Assembly (NCBI GenBank): GCA_032718475.1
Contig: JAUCBJ010004084.1
Coordinates: 1 to 64,000, forward strand
Length of the DNA stretch: 64,000 nt
Direction: 5' to 3'
From: Nemertoderma westbladi
Taxonomy: Eukaryota > Xenacoelomorpha > Nemertodermatida > Nemertodermatidae
Positions 33,001-43,700 of the stretch are shown piece after piece. The notes beneath the pieces are model-generated. The model saw nothing but the letters and a program-made list of their open reading frames with translations. It was not told the DNA's origin and did no database searches. Made by a program: the position numbers and the translations under genes. Positions within the stretch are counted from its first letter, which is position 1. The number at the start of each line of letters is the position of its first letter.

Positions 33001-33488
33001 AAACCACCTTTCCTGCCGATTTAGAGCTTCACAGCTTTAGTGACGCTAGCAAGGATGGATTTGGGGTTACTTTATACCTTAGACGACAAGTGACATCGGA
33101 CAGCTACGATGTATCTCTCGTTACTTCAAGGGCTAGAACAATGCCATTGAAGTATATGACTGTACCTCGTGGGGAGCTGCAAGCCGGGACGATATCCACC
33201 AATATTGTCAGTCTAGTTCAACGCGAGCTGGAGGCTAACTTGAAGGTCACATATTGGACGGATGCGACGTTGGTACTTTGGTACATAAACAACGAAACAT
33301 TCGAGTTCAAGACTTTCGTAGCCAACAGACGGGCTGAAATACTAGACCGGTCGCTCAAACAAGATTGGCGTCACTGTCCAGGGAAGCTGAACCCAGCTGA
33401 CATAATAGCGTTGCTAGTTCATCAGACGATTTCCCAGAATAAATATTGGATTATTAAAAGTTGGTGTGAAGAAGAAACAAATAGGTAG
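27084..33488 (+). CDS. BEL/Pao retrotransposon gag-pol, integrase missing
   Basis: Retrotransposon polyprotein of 2134 residues. Order: Ser/Arg-rich N-terminus; a long Ala/Arg/Glu/Gln coiled coil (about 270-450) with a tandem ADVLARQAA segment (about 342-377); a Gag capsid-like domain of the Pao type (about 809-990); Cys/His knuckles (about 1050-1120, including CWRCMKPGHVRKDC); an aspartic protease with LDSASSHSYVD (Asp1221; the usual third residue is Gly); an RT with FTCDVEAMFHQV and FYVDD (Tyr1808, Asp1810-1811); and an RNase H domain with SDASKDGFG (Asp1987) and YWTD (Asp2060). The protein stops being Pao-like at HCPGKLNPADI, where intact elements continue ASRG and on to integrase; the next ~25 codons are foreign. 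So it is 3'-truncated and not autonomous, although gag, PR, RT and RNase H stay open. The ATG at 27084 is the first after the leader duplications and begins the Pao-like frame. Confidence 0.9.
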   Translation: MSDTPHSTRYPPTDYDSCDPDRSTVDEPRRRTRDSTDVTPLASPVPRTEIPEAATRGDGRIEDFLTVPQTRSREPDMVSSTGSQENVIRSIGGHMAQITRNLGEGFRVLRELTAPMSRYEFYTLQVRIESRVHASVDKLKGLHELAELRGDNFTQVKIVDKLVSARESIIQFKSVIRLAQQEQFDQLLGESVSDALLQPEEEEELYCLDGRLETLTNFLRRCGVPIDEPEVEPRGTTEVLTTEGSRAYQHPPLDRSFVSVRSDVGDVGDVSRTASGIIRQQQEVARRQQVAEEETQRQLAQIAMEGERQRREDVAKLAKLQAQAEFEASEMRRLEEDLAREAAADELARQAAADVLARQAAADVLARQAAADELARKKAASDARAKLEARQINARLAIQEAELAAQQQDADRREREMQLQFELNRRSREAANAQEDLELDARDRSIRSRTGHDLSALDRMEARYRGIQKRIEEGSVGAIDRGEEFVEDYCKRFPQVIPMLKPTTPIKPVFVTKPKEITPVRSTQGNRFVVTEIPQPRATSSPILAGKISSPPTVSRSLLVERDEPAFMTVKQVSKPLQVKPVTCCANPVIYKPTVELNSDVFTRPLTQCLTRPTTSWKACEPAEQRRAVDPRSQRTRPRIIRRTRTRQPPYPDDSDSSSDSESTEREIFRTGAAAAADYKREERSTNPYIDNPPRETPQQKPTLQPAEAISTNRLAEIMRPVADRLAQIEERLEAQPSDRSRTSVELEQPRQHRPPRREQETRRTPTHREEDPVNNSYRRTTRGRERLDDAAEQGRGQLDLVSEIAKFAARHGLPAQQPPKFSGNAKHWRTLVDYVESQIAKCAFTSTEKFNYLLQVLSGEPKRLAETFIGVPDAFELAYDRLYSIYGGNVAMAKSIIEDLCRGGNISRPIDLLRLADEIKNAIGTLRSIGQLEYANAPTVLIRIIGRLHHRLRREWRRIEYQREEAGGLLKLTDVYQLISREAVIETRSNYTDHHIAAEGITVSAPNRTKPFPTNAKAVTYATPTETSKVLTPIGTTQPRQQLPADFVGCSYCERNGRNHSGHKLRGCRAFKELGIEERRLQIRSLDSCWRCMKPGHVRKDCPSDDTCSLCGRNHDALLHTTSHTPTRRFRREHPDKAARCDALYKERAPREIRTFYTDCMDQSGSSDEDEEEDDTFYVHAGEEQPSITLLTQNQLKGFSVIPIKITGTRGSKRIYAILDSASSHSYVDEQVADVVTDMSQGKTAQYTVSSMHGKRAIPVTRVKLTLDTLLSKAEHSKEERSLLPVRNLTFAATKDFSNLLGPVPEQSPEDRKYFRHLGIPECPVNYRSIAMLIGTDQFNLHQVWETRPSVITAGNPYACRTPIGWYTRAPIRSLEVSDQEDDVLSTCSLLTNTIDNSPSHSRGPIVRTALRQTCVTNADATDTDVTDLDTTIRTSDLQLLAVDQVVLTAEDLRVVAVDDSMNEDFGRLASLPKNPKVIDPTHQASTPVVDLGRLASLPIDQEVVKPPHDDSTPTSDTGRLASLPDTLTLATAADEDVDEDHGAVQAALDRLLTERTIQWLEQDSAEPGSYETAMSEQEKRSLNIMRDTIRQTANGHYEVGMLWRNGQPKLVNNYPLALRRLKSIRQRLLRDEMAHMQYNAQLQTYLQKGYAIRMLNPEVTTDQTYYLPHHFVRHPDKPGKVRVVNDCAALYQGMSMNSELMDGPNMNNYLMGVLMRFRQRKVAFTCDVEAMFHQVKALERDRDSLRFLWYPDGNLQLPPETYQMQVRVFGARDSPNCTMYALKQTALDRRDQFDPEVVRTVERDFYVDDGLKSCDTLERATTVAHQLQDCLAEGGFHLTKFASNEPELVNSFDPMDRSGGDLDLDLEPLPTTKVLGLSWDPNTDNFRVRVRSNNQTRPLTKRTCLSTMSRLYDPLCFISPVILHARIILRSIWQAGLEWDDPIPAERWRDWEAQLTFLQDYTIPRVYFPLQTTFPADLELHSFSDASKDGFGVTLYLRRQVTSDSYDVSLVTSRARTMPLKYMTVPRGELQAGTISTNIVSLVQRELEANLKVTYWTDATLVLWYINNETFEFKTFVANRRAEILDRSLKQDWRHCPGKLNPADIIALLVHQTISQNKYWIIKSWCEEETNR
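27809..31660 (+). repeat. five copies of a 20-nt motif inside the Pao ORF
   Basis: GGAAGGCTYGCGAGCCTRCC occurs at 27809-27828, 28933-28952, 31485-31504, 31563-31582 and 31641-31660. The core GGCTCGCGAGCC is a perfect palindrome in the first copy. The copies lie in three different reading frames (encoding EGSRAY, WKACEPA and three times GRLASLP). The conserved thing is therefore the nucleotide sequence and not the peptide. Confidence 0.85.
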
Positions 33489-33962
33489 AACAGGTTATTG
33501 AATCCACAGTTCAAGATATGTCAGCCGCGGTAGATATACTCAGTACAGTATAACAGTTTTAATTAAATTTATAATCTTTTAGTCATTTCAAACTTGAACT
33601 CAAACCTAACTCAAACCTGTCTGGTTTACTGAAACCCAACTCAAACTCGCTTAACCACCCTCTGTGCAGACCTGTCGCCTACTCGCTTCTGTTATACTCT
33701 GCCTATGGGTTTGATGGTCTCCTGCTGTTATAACATTCCCTAAACTTGATTTGTTTGTGTGTAAACTCCAGTAGACAGTGAGAATTAAGTTGCAGACTCA
33801 GTGACTCAATTTATTTTTAAATTTCAGAATAGAAAAATTATATGCTAAATTATTAAACTGAAGATTTATTAATTTTTTATTACATTTATTAAGTATGTAT
33901 GACTCATAACATATTAACGTTATTTTACATAAAAATATAACCATAAAAGTTAACGTAACCTT
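33489..33962. other. intergenic, no gene seen
   Basis: Sequence after the Pao truncation. It has a short degenerate repeat (CTCAAACC, CTCAAACTCG) at 33590-33650 and AT-rich sequence, with no integrase or LTR. Confidence 0.6.
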
Positions 33963-35080
33963 ATACATAACGTTGTCAGGTCAGGTCCCCAGATCCTGCT
34001 ACCACTATGGCAGTAATGTGGTACTACCCGTAGCTGTCAGCCCAGTAGGGCAGGCCCGATAAGCATGGCCTATTCATTATTTAGTTGATCAAGAGTGGGT
34101 TGGTTTAGCCCCGTCAACTAAATAAGTCATTGAGGGCTATAGCGCCTAGGGCACCATTGAAGACAAAGGCTTGATACGCATCTGCATTAGAGATGATACA
34201 CGCCCCGCCCTGTCTATACTGGATGCTCCTCTACCAGTGTTAGGTAACCTAACCCAGGAGGCACACTTGGTTCAGGGTGTAACAAAAGGACCCCTACAGT
34301 CGGCAGCAGGGCTGTAGGCCATGGATAGGCGGAAGGTAATCAACCAACGGCTAGACATGCTGACAAGGTCGGCGGAAGGTAATCAACCAACGGCGACCTA
34401 CTGCGAAGACGCTTGTAGGAGTTGCGACCACAAGCGATTTACTCCCGCAACTGAAAGATATGAGTATGAGAACCCTCCAGGAGAAATACCGGCTCGGTCG
34501 TCGCCCGGGTCAACAAGGACCGCGTCCCTCAGTGGTACACCAGGCTGGGGTCGATAAATTGGCTACTGGAACAGAAGACAGAGAAGAAAGAAGAACCAAC
34601 CTGTTGAAATGTAAAAAGACACTAAAGATTGCTACAATGAACGCACGCATGCTGAAAGCACATACCAAACAGGGTGACATGGTCGCTCTGGCAATGGAAT
34701 ATAACATCGACATCATCTGCATCCAAGAACATCGGATTTGTCATGAAGACAGTGCCATGAAGTACAATGACATTGGAAATGGATGGACGTTAGTAACAAG
34801 CTCAGCAGTAAGAAACTCGGCCAATGCATCAATTGGTGGAGTAGGAATTATGCTAAGCCCATTTGCACTTAAGACCCTAAACAACATCGAATCTATAAAT
34901 TCCAGGCAACATTTGATAGGAATCCCAAGGCAACAGTAATATGTTGCTACAGTTCAACCAATGCCTCAGAGCCAGAACAAGCAGTCAAGTTTTATGAAGA
35001 ACTGATTGGACTTATAAAGGACATCCCGAGACACAATGTTAACCCTATTACCACTGGGGTGTTTTGACCATTAGCACCAC

Positions 35081-35111
<31 letters not shown>

Positions 35112-38100
35112 GATTCGGCCCACCCACTATATTTTTGTAGTCGTCCAATGAAATCCTACAAAATTTGGGCTGTTGGTGAAACAACTATAGATGAACACTA
35201 CCAAACCTTAAAAAGTTAAAATTTCATAAGCAGGGACTCATAATTTTGATGAAAAATAAAAGTAGTCCCAGGACAAAATTACAAAATTTTTCGTTTTCTA
35301 AAAACTAATAGTGCGGCAGTGTTGGCTAGATTTAGTGAGTTTTTCAAGACGCTGAATCGAATGTGATTATATTCCACTTCCAAAAATTGAAGTGGATGCT
35401 ATTTTTCGTGCACCTAAGAAGTGGGCGTGGCACTTAAAATTTTGAAAAATTAGATATTCAGAAAATGCCCCTAATTTTTTTATTTCAACGCATCTTTATG
35501 GGTTTTCTGGGCCGCTGAATCGATTGAAAGTAATATAGAAGCATGAAGACTGAGTGGTTCGCCATTTTTGGTGCACCAAAATTAGGGCGTGGCACTTCAA
35601 ATTTTGAAAAATACGAGATTCGGAAAATAAACCAAAATTGAAATTTTAACGAATTTATATAGGTTTTCCAGGCCGCTGAATCGATTGAAAGTAATATAGA
35701 AGCCTGAAGACTTAGAAGTTAGCCATTTTTTGAAATCAAAACTTTAGTGTTTTTTTCCGAATAAAGTAATTTTGAAAATTTGAAGTGCCACGCCCTAATT
35801 TTGGTGCACCGAAAATTACGTACACAAAGGATTTGAGGCTTCTATATTACTTTCAATCGATTCAGCGCTCCAGAAAACCTATAAAATTAATTTGAAATCA
35901 AAACTTTAGTGAATTTTCCGAATCTCGTATTTTTCAAAATTTGAAGTGCCACGCCCTAATTTTGGTGCACCGAAAATGGCGAACCACTAAGTCTTCAGGC
36001 TTCTATACTACTTTTAATCGATTCAGCGCTCCAGAAAACCAATAAAAATGCTTCGAAATCAGAACTTTAGTAAATTTTCCGAATAAATTAATTTTGAAAT
36101 TTTAAAGTGCCACGCGCTAAATTTGGTGCTCCAAAAATGACGTACCACTACACTTACATACTTGTATAGAGCATTAGAGTGATCCAAACCAATAAAAATA
36201 GCCCAAACATAAATAATTACTAAATCACGAATGACTTTGTAAAATTCGAAAATTTCAAAAAATTTGGTGCTGGAGACCAAATTTTGAGGTGGCACCCAGA
36301 TCGAAAAGTAGAAATCCAATTGCAACGGCGTTTTTTGGAAGAGATGCGGCATTAAATTTGTCTAACGTAAAAATTTGGTACGTAATGTGGTTGCATAGTT
36401 ACAGCAACTAAAAACTAGGAAGGGGCCGATTCGCCCCCCCCCCCCCCCCCCCCAGTGGTAATAGGGTTAAAGTCATCGCTGGTGACCTGAATGCGCAAAT
36501 TGGCCCAGAAGACATCAAGGGTTACACCTATAACACCAGTTCTAACAGAAATGGGTACTTACTTTTAGACCTAATGGAAGAATGTGAATTGATACCAACA
36601 AACAACACATTCGAAAAGAGTAAGGGGAAGCTATGGACCTTTCAATGCCCTAATGGAACCAAAGCACAACTGGATTACATCCTTATAAACAAAAAGTGGA
36701 GAAACAGCATGATCAACTGCGAGGCATACAGCTCGTTCAACCTAATTGGTTCGGACCACAGAATTGTGACTGCAGAGATAAGACTCAGTTTGAGAGCCAG
36801 CAAACCCAGTACAAGCAAGCAAATCAACTATAACTGGGAGAAACTCAGAACTGATAATGCTGTAAAGGATGCTTATACAGTAGAAGTTCAAAACCGCTTT
36901 GAAGCACTTCAGTCAATGGGTGAAGACCAATCCACCGATTCAATATACCAGAATATAATAACAGCCCACAAGGAATCAGCTAAGAGGCATATCCCCCAGA
37001 AACCCAAACGAAAACAGTATGTGCCATGGCAAAACTCTGAGGTTACTTGTAAGAGAGAAGATCTTAAGATAGCCTACAAAGTTAAAACCGAACAACCCAC
37101 AACTGAAAACACTAACAAGGTTGAGAAAGCAGAGGACGATCTTAAATTGGCCTACAACATCAGCCAGGAAAAGTACATACAGGATAAAACTGAAGCAATT
37201 ACAACTGCTCAGATACAGCAACAATCAAGACTTACCTGGCAAACTGTAAATGAGGTATCTGGTCGGAAAAGTTGTGCAAAGGGGCGCCTCAAAGCCGATA
37301 GCCCTGAAGAACGTGTTAGGAAGTGGAAAAATCACTTCAGCAACTTGCTTGGGCAGCCACCAAACATCGAGGTCAGTCCTACAAGGAAAATATATGACAA
37401 GACACTACCTATAGAAACAGGGGACTTCACACCTGCTGAACTCCAAAGAAGCATTAAAAGCATGTCCAATAATAAAGCGAGTGGATTAGATGAAATCCCA
37501 GCGGAGGTATGGAAAACCGGAGTGCTAAACAGACCATTATTGAATGTTTGCAAAGGGGAAAAGCCACCACCAATTTGGACTAAAGGTCAACTAAAGCCTC
37601 TCCCCAAGAAAGGAGACCTCGGCATACCAACAAACTATCGTGGGATCTGTCTGCTTGTGGTAGCTGCCAAAATATACAATAAAATGATTCTATATAGGAT
37701 TAGGCCTCACATAGAGTAACTACTGCGTAAGAGCCAAAACGGATTTCGACCAAGTAGATCAACAATAGCTCAGATACTTGCACTACGGAGACTGATTGAA
37801 GGAATTAAGTCAAAGAATCTCCCCGCAGTCATGACTTTTGTGGACTTCAAGAAGGCATTCGACTCCATCCATAGAGGTAAAATGCTTGAAATCCTAAGAG
37901 CTTATGGAATACCAGAAGTAATTGTTGCTGGCATTGGATTGTTATATTGTGACACAGAAGCGCAGGTACTCTCACCAGATGGTGAAACTGAGTTTTTCTC
38001 AATCCTGGCTGGCGTACTGCAAGGTGACACATTAGCACCATTACTATTTGTAATTGTGCTGGATTACGCAATGAGGACGGCCACAAAGGGTGAAGATCTG

Positions 38101-38908
38101 GGATTCACACTTCAAGAACGCAGAAGTAGTAGATTTCCGGCAACTACAGTCACAGACACCGACTTTGCGGATGACATCGCCCTGCTCTCTAATACGCTAG
38201 CAGATGCACAGCTTCTACTAAATAAAGTGGAGAGGGCTGCTAAGGAGGTTGGATTGCATATAAATGCTACAAAGACCGAATTCATGACCTTTAATGTTGA
38301 TGGAAACTTGACAACCATTGATAATAATCAACTAAAGAAGGTCGATGACTTCCAGTACCTTGGATCATGGATAGAGAGTAGCAAAAAGGACATAGCAGTT
38401 AGGAAAGCAAAGGCTTGGGCAGCTCTATCAAAAATGGATACCATCTGGAAATCAGATCTCTCCAGGCACCTGAAGACCAAGTTCTTTCGAGCCACAGTGG
38501 AAAGTGTATTTTTATACGGGGGTGAGACCTGGACACTGACTAAATAACTTGAACAACGAATTGATGGTTGCTACACAAGACTACTAAGGGCAGCCCTAAA
38601 CATCAGCTGGAGACAACACATGACAAACGCCGAACTTTATGGTACAATACTACCTGTATCAACCACCCTCCGTGAACGCAGATTAAGATTCAGTGGGCAC
38701 TGCTGGCGAAGTAAAGACGAGGTCATACCAGATCTACTTCTCTGGCAACCAACTCATGGAAAGCGTAGTCGTGGACGACCGGCCATAACATATATAGATC
38801 AACTTGAAAGGGATACTGAACTTGGGAGAAACGAAATTGCGACAACTATGGAGAATCGGGAAGCCTGGAAGGATCTCATTTCCACTGTCCGAGTTCGCTC
38901 GACCTAAT
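33963..38908 (+). pseudogene. RTE-like LINE with endonuclease and RT, broken
   Basis: 5' UTR-like GC-richer sequence from about 33963, first ATG at 34321. The apurinic endonuclease starts at KIATMNARML (about 34630) with IICIQEH, frame-shifts before FQATFDRNPKATVICCYSS (about 34905), and continues after the TTAA insertion with VIAGDLNAQIG, LDYILINKK and GSDHRIVTAEI. The RT follows: KASGLDEIPAEVWK, LPKKGDL..NYRGICLL, then a stop at 37717-37719, NGFRPSRSTIAQI, FVDFKKAFDSI, GVLQGDTLAPLLF, DFADDIALL and YLGSWI. A second stop lies at 38545-38547 before LLRAALNISWRQH, LRFSGHCWRSKDE and RGRPAITYID. The frame after each stop is the same as before it. Lesions: two frameshifts in the 5' third, the 1.4-kb insertion at 35039-36472, and two nonsense codons. 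Otherwise well preserved, so it decayed recently. The 11.2-11.9 kb remnant is the same family. Confidence 0.9.
35039..36472. mobile_element. piggyBac-like TTAA foldback element inserted in the LINE
   Basis: Both ends read TTAACCCTATTACCACTGGG inward. Joining the flanks at one TTAA restores the LINE reading (..RHNV then VIAGDLNA), so TTAA is the duplicated target, a piggyBac hallmark, and the CCCT start also fits. There is no transposase ORF. Next to the ends are G29 (35082-35110) and C20 (36434-36453), each followed inward by a shared CGA-TTCGGCCC-like segment. The interior has ~150-bp units with GGGCGTGGCACTT, GGTGCACC and CTGAATCGATTGAAAGTAAT: three plus-oriented units at about 35350-35720, then three inverted ones at about 35770-36130 that carry AAGTGCCACGCCCTAATTTT. 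The whole element could fold into one long hairpin. Confidence 0.85.
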
Positions 38909-39727
38909 AGTAGTAGTCATTTCAATAGTGTTGAACTTTACATTGAGATACTTGCGAACTTGGTGCAGTTTGTATGGTGGAAGTGGTGAAAACAATGAGA
39001 TTGAGTCAGAGCAATGGTTGAAGGATTCATTATGAAGGCCAGTTAACTTGAGGGCCAGTTTTCCCACAAACCCGAATCTCATAGCACAAGAGTTTTTGTA
39101 ATAGAATAGAGTGGTCGAGGGTGTCAAATGCCTTTTTTTAGGTCGGTATATACTGTATAACCGAAGAGGAGTATGAACTGTCAAGGGCGTCACGTATAGA
39201 TTCTACAATGTTTAAAATTTTACTGGAAGATGTGGGCGGGTATCTCAAAGTACTCATCTTCAACGGACTTACTCGAAGTTATCGATAATAACGGTACGGG
39301 CAGCTCTGGCCTAGGCATCGAACCCCTCTACGGGTTCAGGCGGCGCGCGGCCGCGCAGCTGATTGTTAACGGCTGCCACCAACGTCTCTGCGATCTGGCA
39401 ACCGACTAATACCTGCATATGCAAACTATGTAACCGTGCTGCGGATACAAACTTACATTATACAACCTGCGAGGGGATCCCCCCAAACACCACATCGCTA
39501 CGGAAAGCAATATTTTTAATGACCCTGGAACTCTAATACTTTTAATAATATCCGGCTTCTATGGCGACTGTACTGGACTCTGAGAATACATGGTCTAGAC
39601 CACATAAAACAGCATCGTCCAAAACCTGTACTTTTGCAAGTAAAATTGATGAAATCAAAACTGAAAACAGGTTCTCTGCCTTGATATTGAGTTAAAGGTA
39701 TCCAGTCTACTAAGAGACCAGAACAAT
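38909..39727. other. LINE 3' flank and probable 5' region of the next LINE
   Basis: No ORF of note. 39300-39420 is GC-richer (GGCGGCGCGCGGCCGCGCAG) and probably belongs to the 5' UTR of the two-ORF LINE that follows. The boundary between the two elements is not visible. Confidence 0.5.
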
Positions 39728-40639
39728 ATGTTGAAAGAACTTCTCGAGTTCAATAATTCAGACTCGAAAAGGCTTATAATCAAAGATCATTCTCAAAAAT
39801 CTAGCATTAACTTGCGGTATATATATATATCCGGTCTGGAAAGAAGCTGCAGCCGCAACCAGCTCATTGATTTCTGTTATAGGCAAACTGGGATTGAACC
39901 TATCCATGTGTGGATAATTGGAAACAGGGGATCACCAAAAAGTGCCAAAGTAATAATCCTAGAAGAACATCTTAATATTTTCTTGGATGCATCAATCTGG
40001 CCAGGGAATAATACCAAAGTATGGGAGTATAAACAAGGAGATCGCAAGGGGGAGGGGCCTAGATATTCCACGAATAAGCACACGAATCAAAAGGACTATA
40101 AACTTTCCACTAAATCATTTCCACCACAGGTTCTTCATGAAACGAGATATGGGTTTGCACATGACCCTGACAGGGAAAGAAAAAACAACTGGCATGGCCC
40201 ACCTACCATTAACAATTATGTCAGCCATCAAGTGCATAGGGGAATGCCTTTGAACAACTTTCAACATTACTCTCACTCTTCTCAATGGCAACAAGGCCAT
40301 CATCCACAATCACTGGAAAACATCCAACACAACATCAATAATAGGACCAATCTAACCAATAATCAAAACGTTATCCAACAAGAACATTTCAAGGGTCATC
40401 ATCAATTCAAGAACAACACAGGGCAGTATCTAAGTCCTGATCAACAGTGGCATCAATCGAGGGGCACTCCAGCAATTACATCATGCAATAGCCAGATACA
40501 TTTAAATCAGCATCTACTAAAAGATTCATTACCAAAGAACTATAACAATAATGGATTCAAGTCACCCCTCAAAGAAGTTTCATCTGTACAACGACGAGTA
40601 CTTCTAGAAACTCCATGCTACAATACAAATCGTTTTTAG
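39728..40639 (+). CDS. LINE ORF1 protein (RNA-binding-like)
   Basis: 303 residues, followed by an overlapping ORF2 frame. Residues about 28-100 (NLRYIYISGL, HVWIIGN, SAKVIILEEH) have the beta-rich spacing of an RRM-like fold. The rest is rich in Asn, His and Gln and disordered in appearance. There is no zinc knuckle. Known ORF1 proteins of CR1/L2-type LINEs bind element RNA in cytoplasmic particles; that role is inferred here from position and composition. The ATG at 39728 is the first in a frame with no earlier stop nearby. Confidence 0.65.
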   Translation: MLKELLEFNNSDSKRLIIKDHSQKSSINLRYIYISGLERSCSRNQLIDFCYRQTGIEPIHVWIIGNRGSPKSAKVIILEEHLNIFLDASIWPGNNTKVWEYKQGDRKGEGPRYSTNKHTNQKDYKLSTKSFPPQVLHETRYGFAHDPDRERKNNWHGPPTINNYVSHQVHRGMPLNNFQHYSHSSQWQQGHHPQSLENIQHNINNRTNLTNNQNVIQQEHFKGHHQFKNNTGQYLSPDQQWHQSRGTPAITSCNSQIHLNQHLLKDSLPKNYNNNGFKSPLKEVSSVQRRVLLETPCYNTNRF

Positions 40640-40796
40640 AAAGTCACTTTTCCTGCAACAAACACTCCACAAGGCAAACACTATACAAGATATTAATAGG
40701 ACTACCAAAACACAATCAAGCTTTTCCAAAGATGGAACAGCAAAGTGCAAAAAGACTGAAGACATAGTCATTTTTACATTAAATTGCAAGGGTTTT

Positions 40797-43700
40797 GTGC
40801 GTAATAGACTGTACATCGAAACCTTAATTGATAGACATAAGCCTGACATACTTGCTCTTCAAGAGACCTGGCTAGGTCCTCTTGAAACAGAGGTTTATTT
40901 GAATCAGGACAAACCCTTTAGTGGTTATAAAATTCTCACAACAATTGCTGATGCAATGAAAGACCCTTTTTATAGTGGCCGGCCTCAGGGTGGCATCATG
41001 TTGTTAATGCGGGATGATTTGATGCAGTACTCCACCCCAGTCACAACCAACTCAGACCGCATCATTGCTGTGGAACTAAAGAATCACCCAACTATTATGG
41101 ATATCGCGCTTATGGCTGTCTACATGCCAGCTGACTGCAACCTTCCATCTGATAAGGATTCTTACATTCAACAGTGTGCGAGACTGGCAACATTGATCGA
41201 TGATAGAACTCAAAACATTCCAGTAGTTGTTTTAGGAGACATCAATGGTAGCCTTGGTCGTTTGAGTAGTGACAGTGGAAACGTCAACACTGCAACCTCC
41301 CGTTTTGGTGACATCTTTGTTCAAAATGTAGCACAACCCCATGGTTTGGTGGTTAGCAATTTTTGTTTTGCTCCAAATGAACTGCTTTCAACATTTTTCT
41401 TTAGATCAAATGGTATTGTGCAAAGATCTTCTTACATTGACCACATTCTTTTGTCACCAGATATTGCTCCAAATATAACATCTAGCATGGTCTTTGGGTT
41501 GGATCCAAGTAATCTCTCAGACCACACTCCAGTTAGAACAACACTGAGTCTTTCAGCCAAACGACAGAACGATAATTGGACCGCATCATCTCATCGCACA
41601 TACAAGAGAAAAATTGTATATTTCAGTAAAGCAACCACTAAACAGCTTGAACAGTATCGCAAGGTTGTATCAGAGAAGCTATCATCCTTTATCAAGCCCT
41701 ATAACAATTATTCTACAAATCCACACGATGCAGAGATTGTAATGGATAAAGTCATTGCTGTCCTGAGGAAAACATCCGATGTTTACATTCCAACCAGCTT
41801 TATTGATAATAGGAAACCAAGATCTGTAAACTCTAGATGGAAATCTTATGCTGACAACGCCAGTCTTGGTAAACTAAAATGTATCGTTGACAGGGCAAAG
41901 GAGATCTGGATCAATCAAGGCAGTATAAAGGATCCATCTAATGTCTCCTACATAGGATATTGGGCTGCCACAAGAAGATACAATCAAGTTGCTATGAAGC
42001 TAAGTAGAATTGAGTACTCCAATCATATTACTGAGTTGGTAGAGTCCTGCAGAGATGATGATGTAAAGTTCTGGAAGCTTACCAAGAACCGTGCTCCCCA
42101 GGAGGAAATGACAGACGAAATGTTCAGTAAGCTGAAGCAGCACTATGAGGATACATACAAGGATAGCACCTTAAATGGTAAGTCGTTGGAAAATATAGCA
42201 TCTCATGAAGCGAAAACATTAAACGACACATCAATCCTGTCCACAGAATGCATTGCAAGTGGTATCCGCAATTTAAACAGGAAAAAAGCTGCTGATTGCT
42301 TCGGGTTAAAGTCAGAACATTTATTTTTTGGAATCTCTGATGGGCTCTGCAGCGCCTTAGCATACATATTCAATTCTATGAGAGCCTCCTGTTCATGTCC
42401 TAAGAAGTTGAGCATGTCTCTGTTAATGCCATTATATAAGGGCAGGAATCTGGATAAATTTTCAACTAAGAGCTATCGTGGAATTGCAATTGTAGCTGTT
42501 ATCGCCAAACTTTGGGAAATGCTTATACTCCCTGAATTGCCATTGGACTCTCATGACTTGCAGATGGGTTATAAACAAAAAACAAATATAGAAATGACGT
42601 ATGCACTGGTCAACAACTTAGTAAATGAATTCACAAAAAAGGGTTCATCAATGTATATAGTATCATTAGACTTGTCATCTGCTTTTGATACCGTCGACTA
42701 CACAATGTTAATTAGGAAATTAGAGGATGCTAAAACTGAACACAACCTATTGGAAACACTAAGAAACTATTACTGCTCAGCTTCAGCTTTCTTGGCATCT
42801 AGAACACGGATATGTCAAGCATTCCCCTTAGAGAGAGGTGTAAGACAAGGCGGGATGTTATCCCCAATTCTTTTTAATTTCTATATGTCTAGTCTTTTTA
42901 AGGAGATTGATAACAGTGGTCTTGGTGTGCACATAAAGGCAGAATCTTTCGGTGGAGTGAGCTATGGTGATGATATCATTCTTGCAGCAAACATGAAGTC
43001 TGATGCAGAGAAACTTATGGCCCTATGCTGCAATTACTTTGAAAGACATAAGTTGCTTCTAAACATAAAAAAGACTCATTTCATATACCTGAATGGTGCT
43101 AGAACGAGCAATGGAGAGGAATCATTGGAATTCATAAATGGGACAGACAGCATTATTTTGGTTTCTGCGAAGGATTGCAACTATCTAGGGTTGCCCTTTC
43201 CCATGACGTCGCAATCTTTGACTCAGTTTGTAAAATGTAAAATTTGGACTTGTGTCAGCAGAATGGAGGCACGTGGTCTTTGCATTAACAGTGTTCCACT
43301 GGCAGTTGTTGTTAAAATATGGAAGGTGATGTGCCTCCCGTCAATACTGTATGGATGCTCGGAACTTGATAAGCCTAATATTGCAGAGATATCGCTACAA
43401 CTTCATAAAGCAATGAGAACTATATGTGCAATAGGAAACTATGTTTCTAATGGAATTCTATGTAAACTCTTTGGTATGATCAACCTGGAAGATTTCCTAT
43501 ACTTCAAAACTGCGTCATTTACCTACAGCATCTTAAATTGTCCTAATAGAAAGGTTCTTTTCTTCTTTCATCATTTAATCTGTCTGCACCTTGCAGGTCT
43601 GTCTAGTGCTCAGATTTTTTTCCGTTATGGTGTCTCCGCATGGCACCTCGGTTTACCAAGTTTGTCTTCTCTGAGTGTCTCTAGATACAGTTTCAAGGCC

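Noticed and set aside
33405-33488. Novel C-terminal domain of the first Pao polyprotein
   Set aside because: The last ~25 residues begin exactly where the conserved ADIASRG motif should continue, so they are read-through into unrelated flanking DNA.
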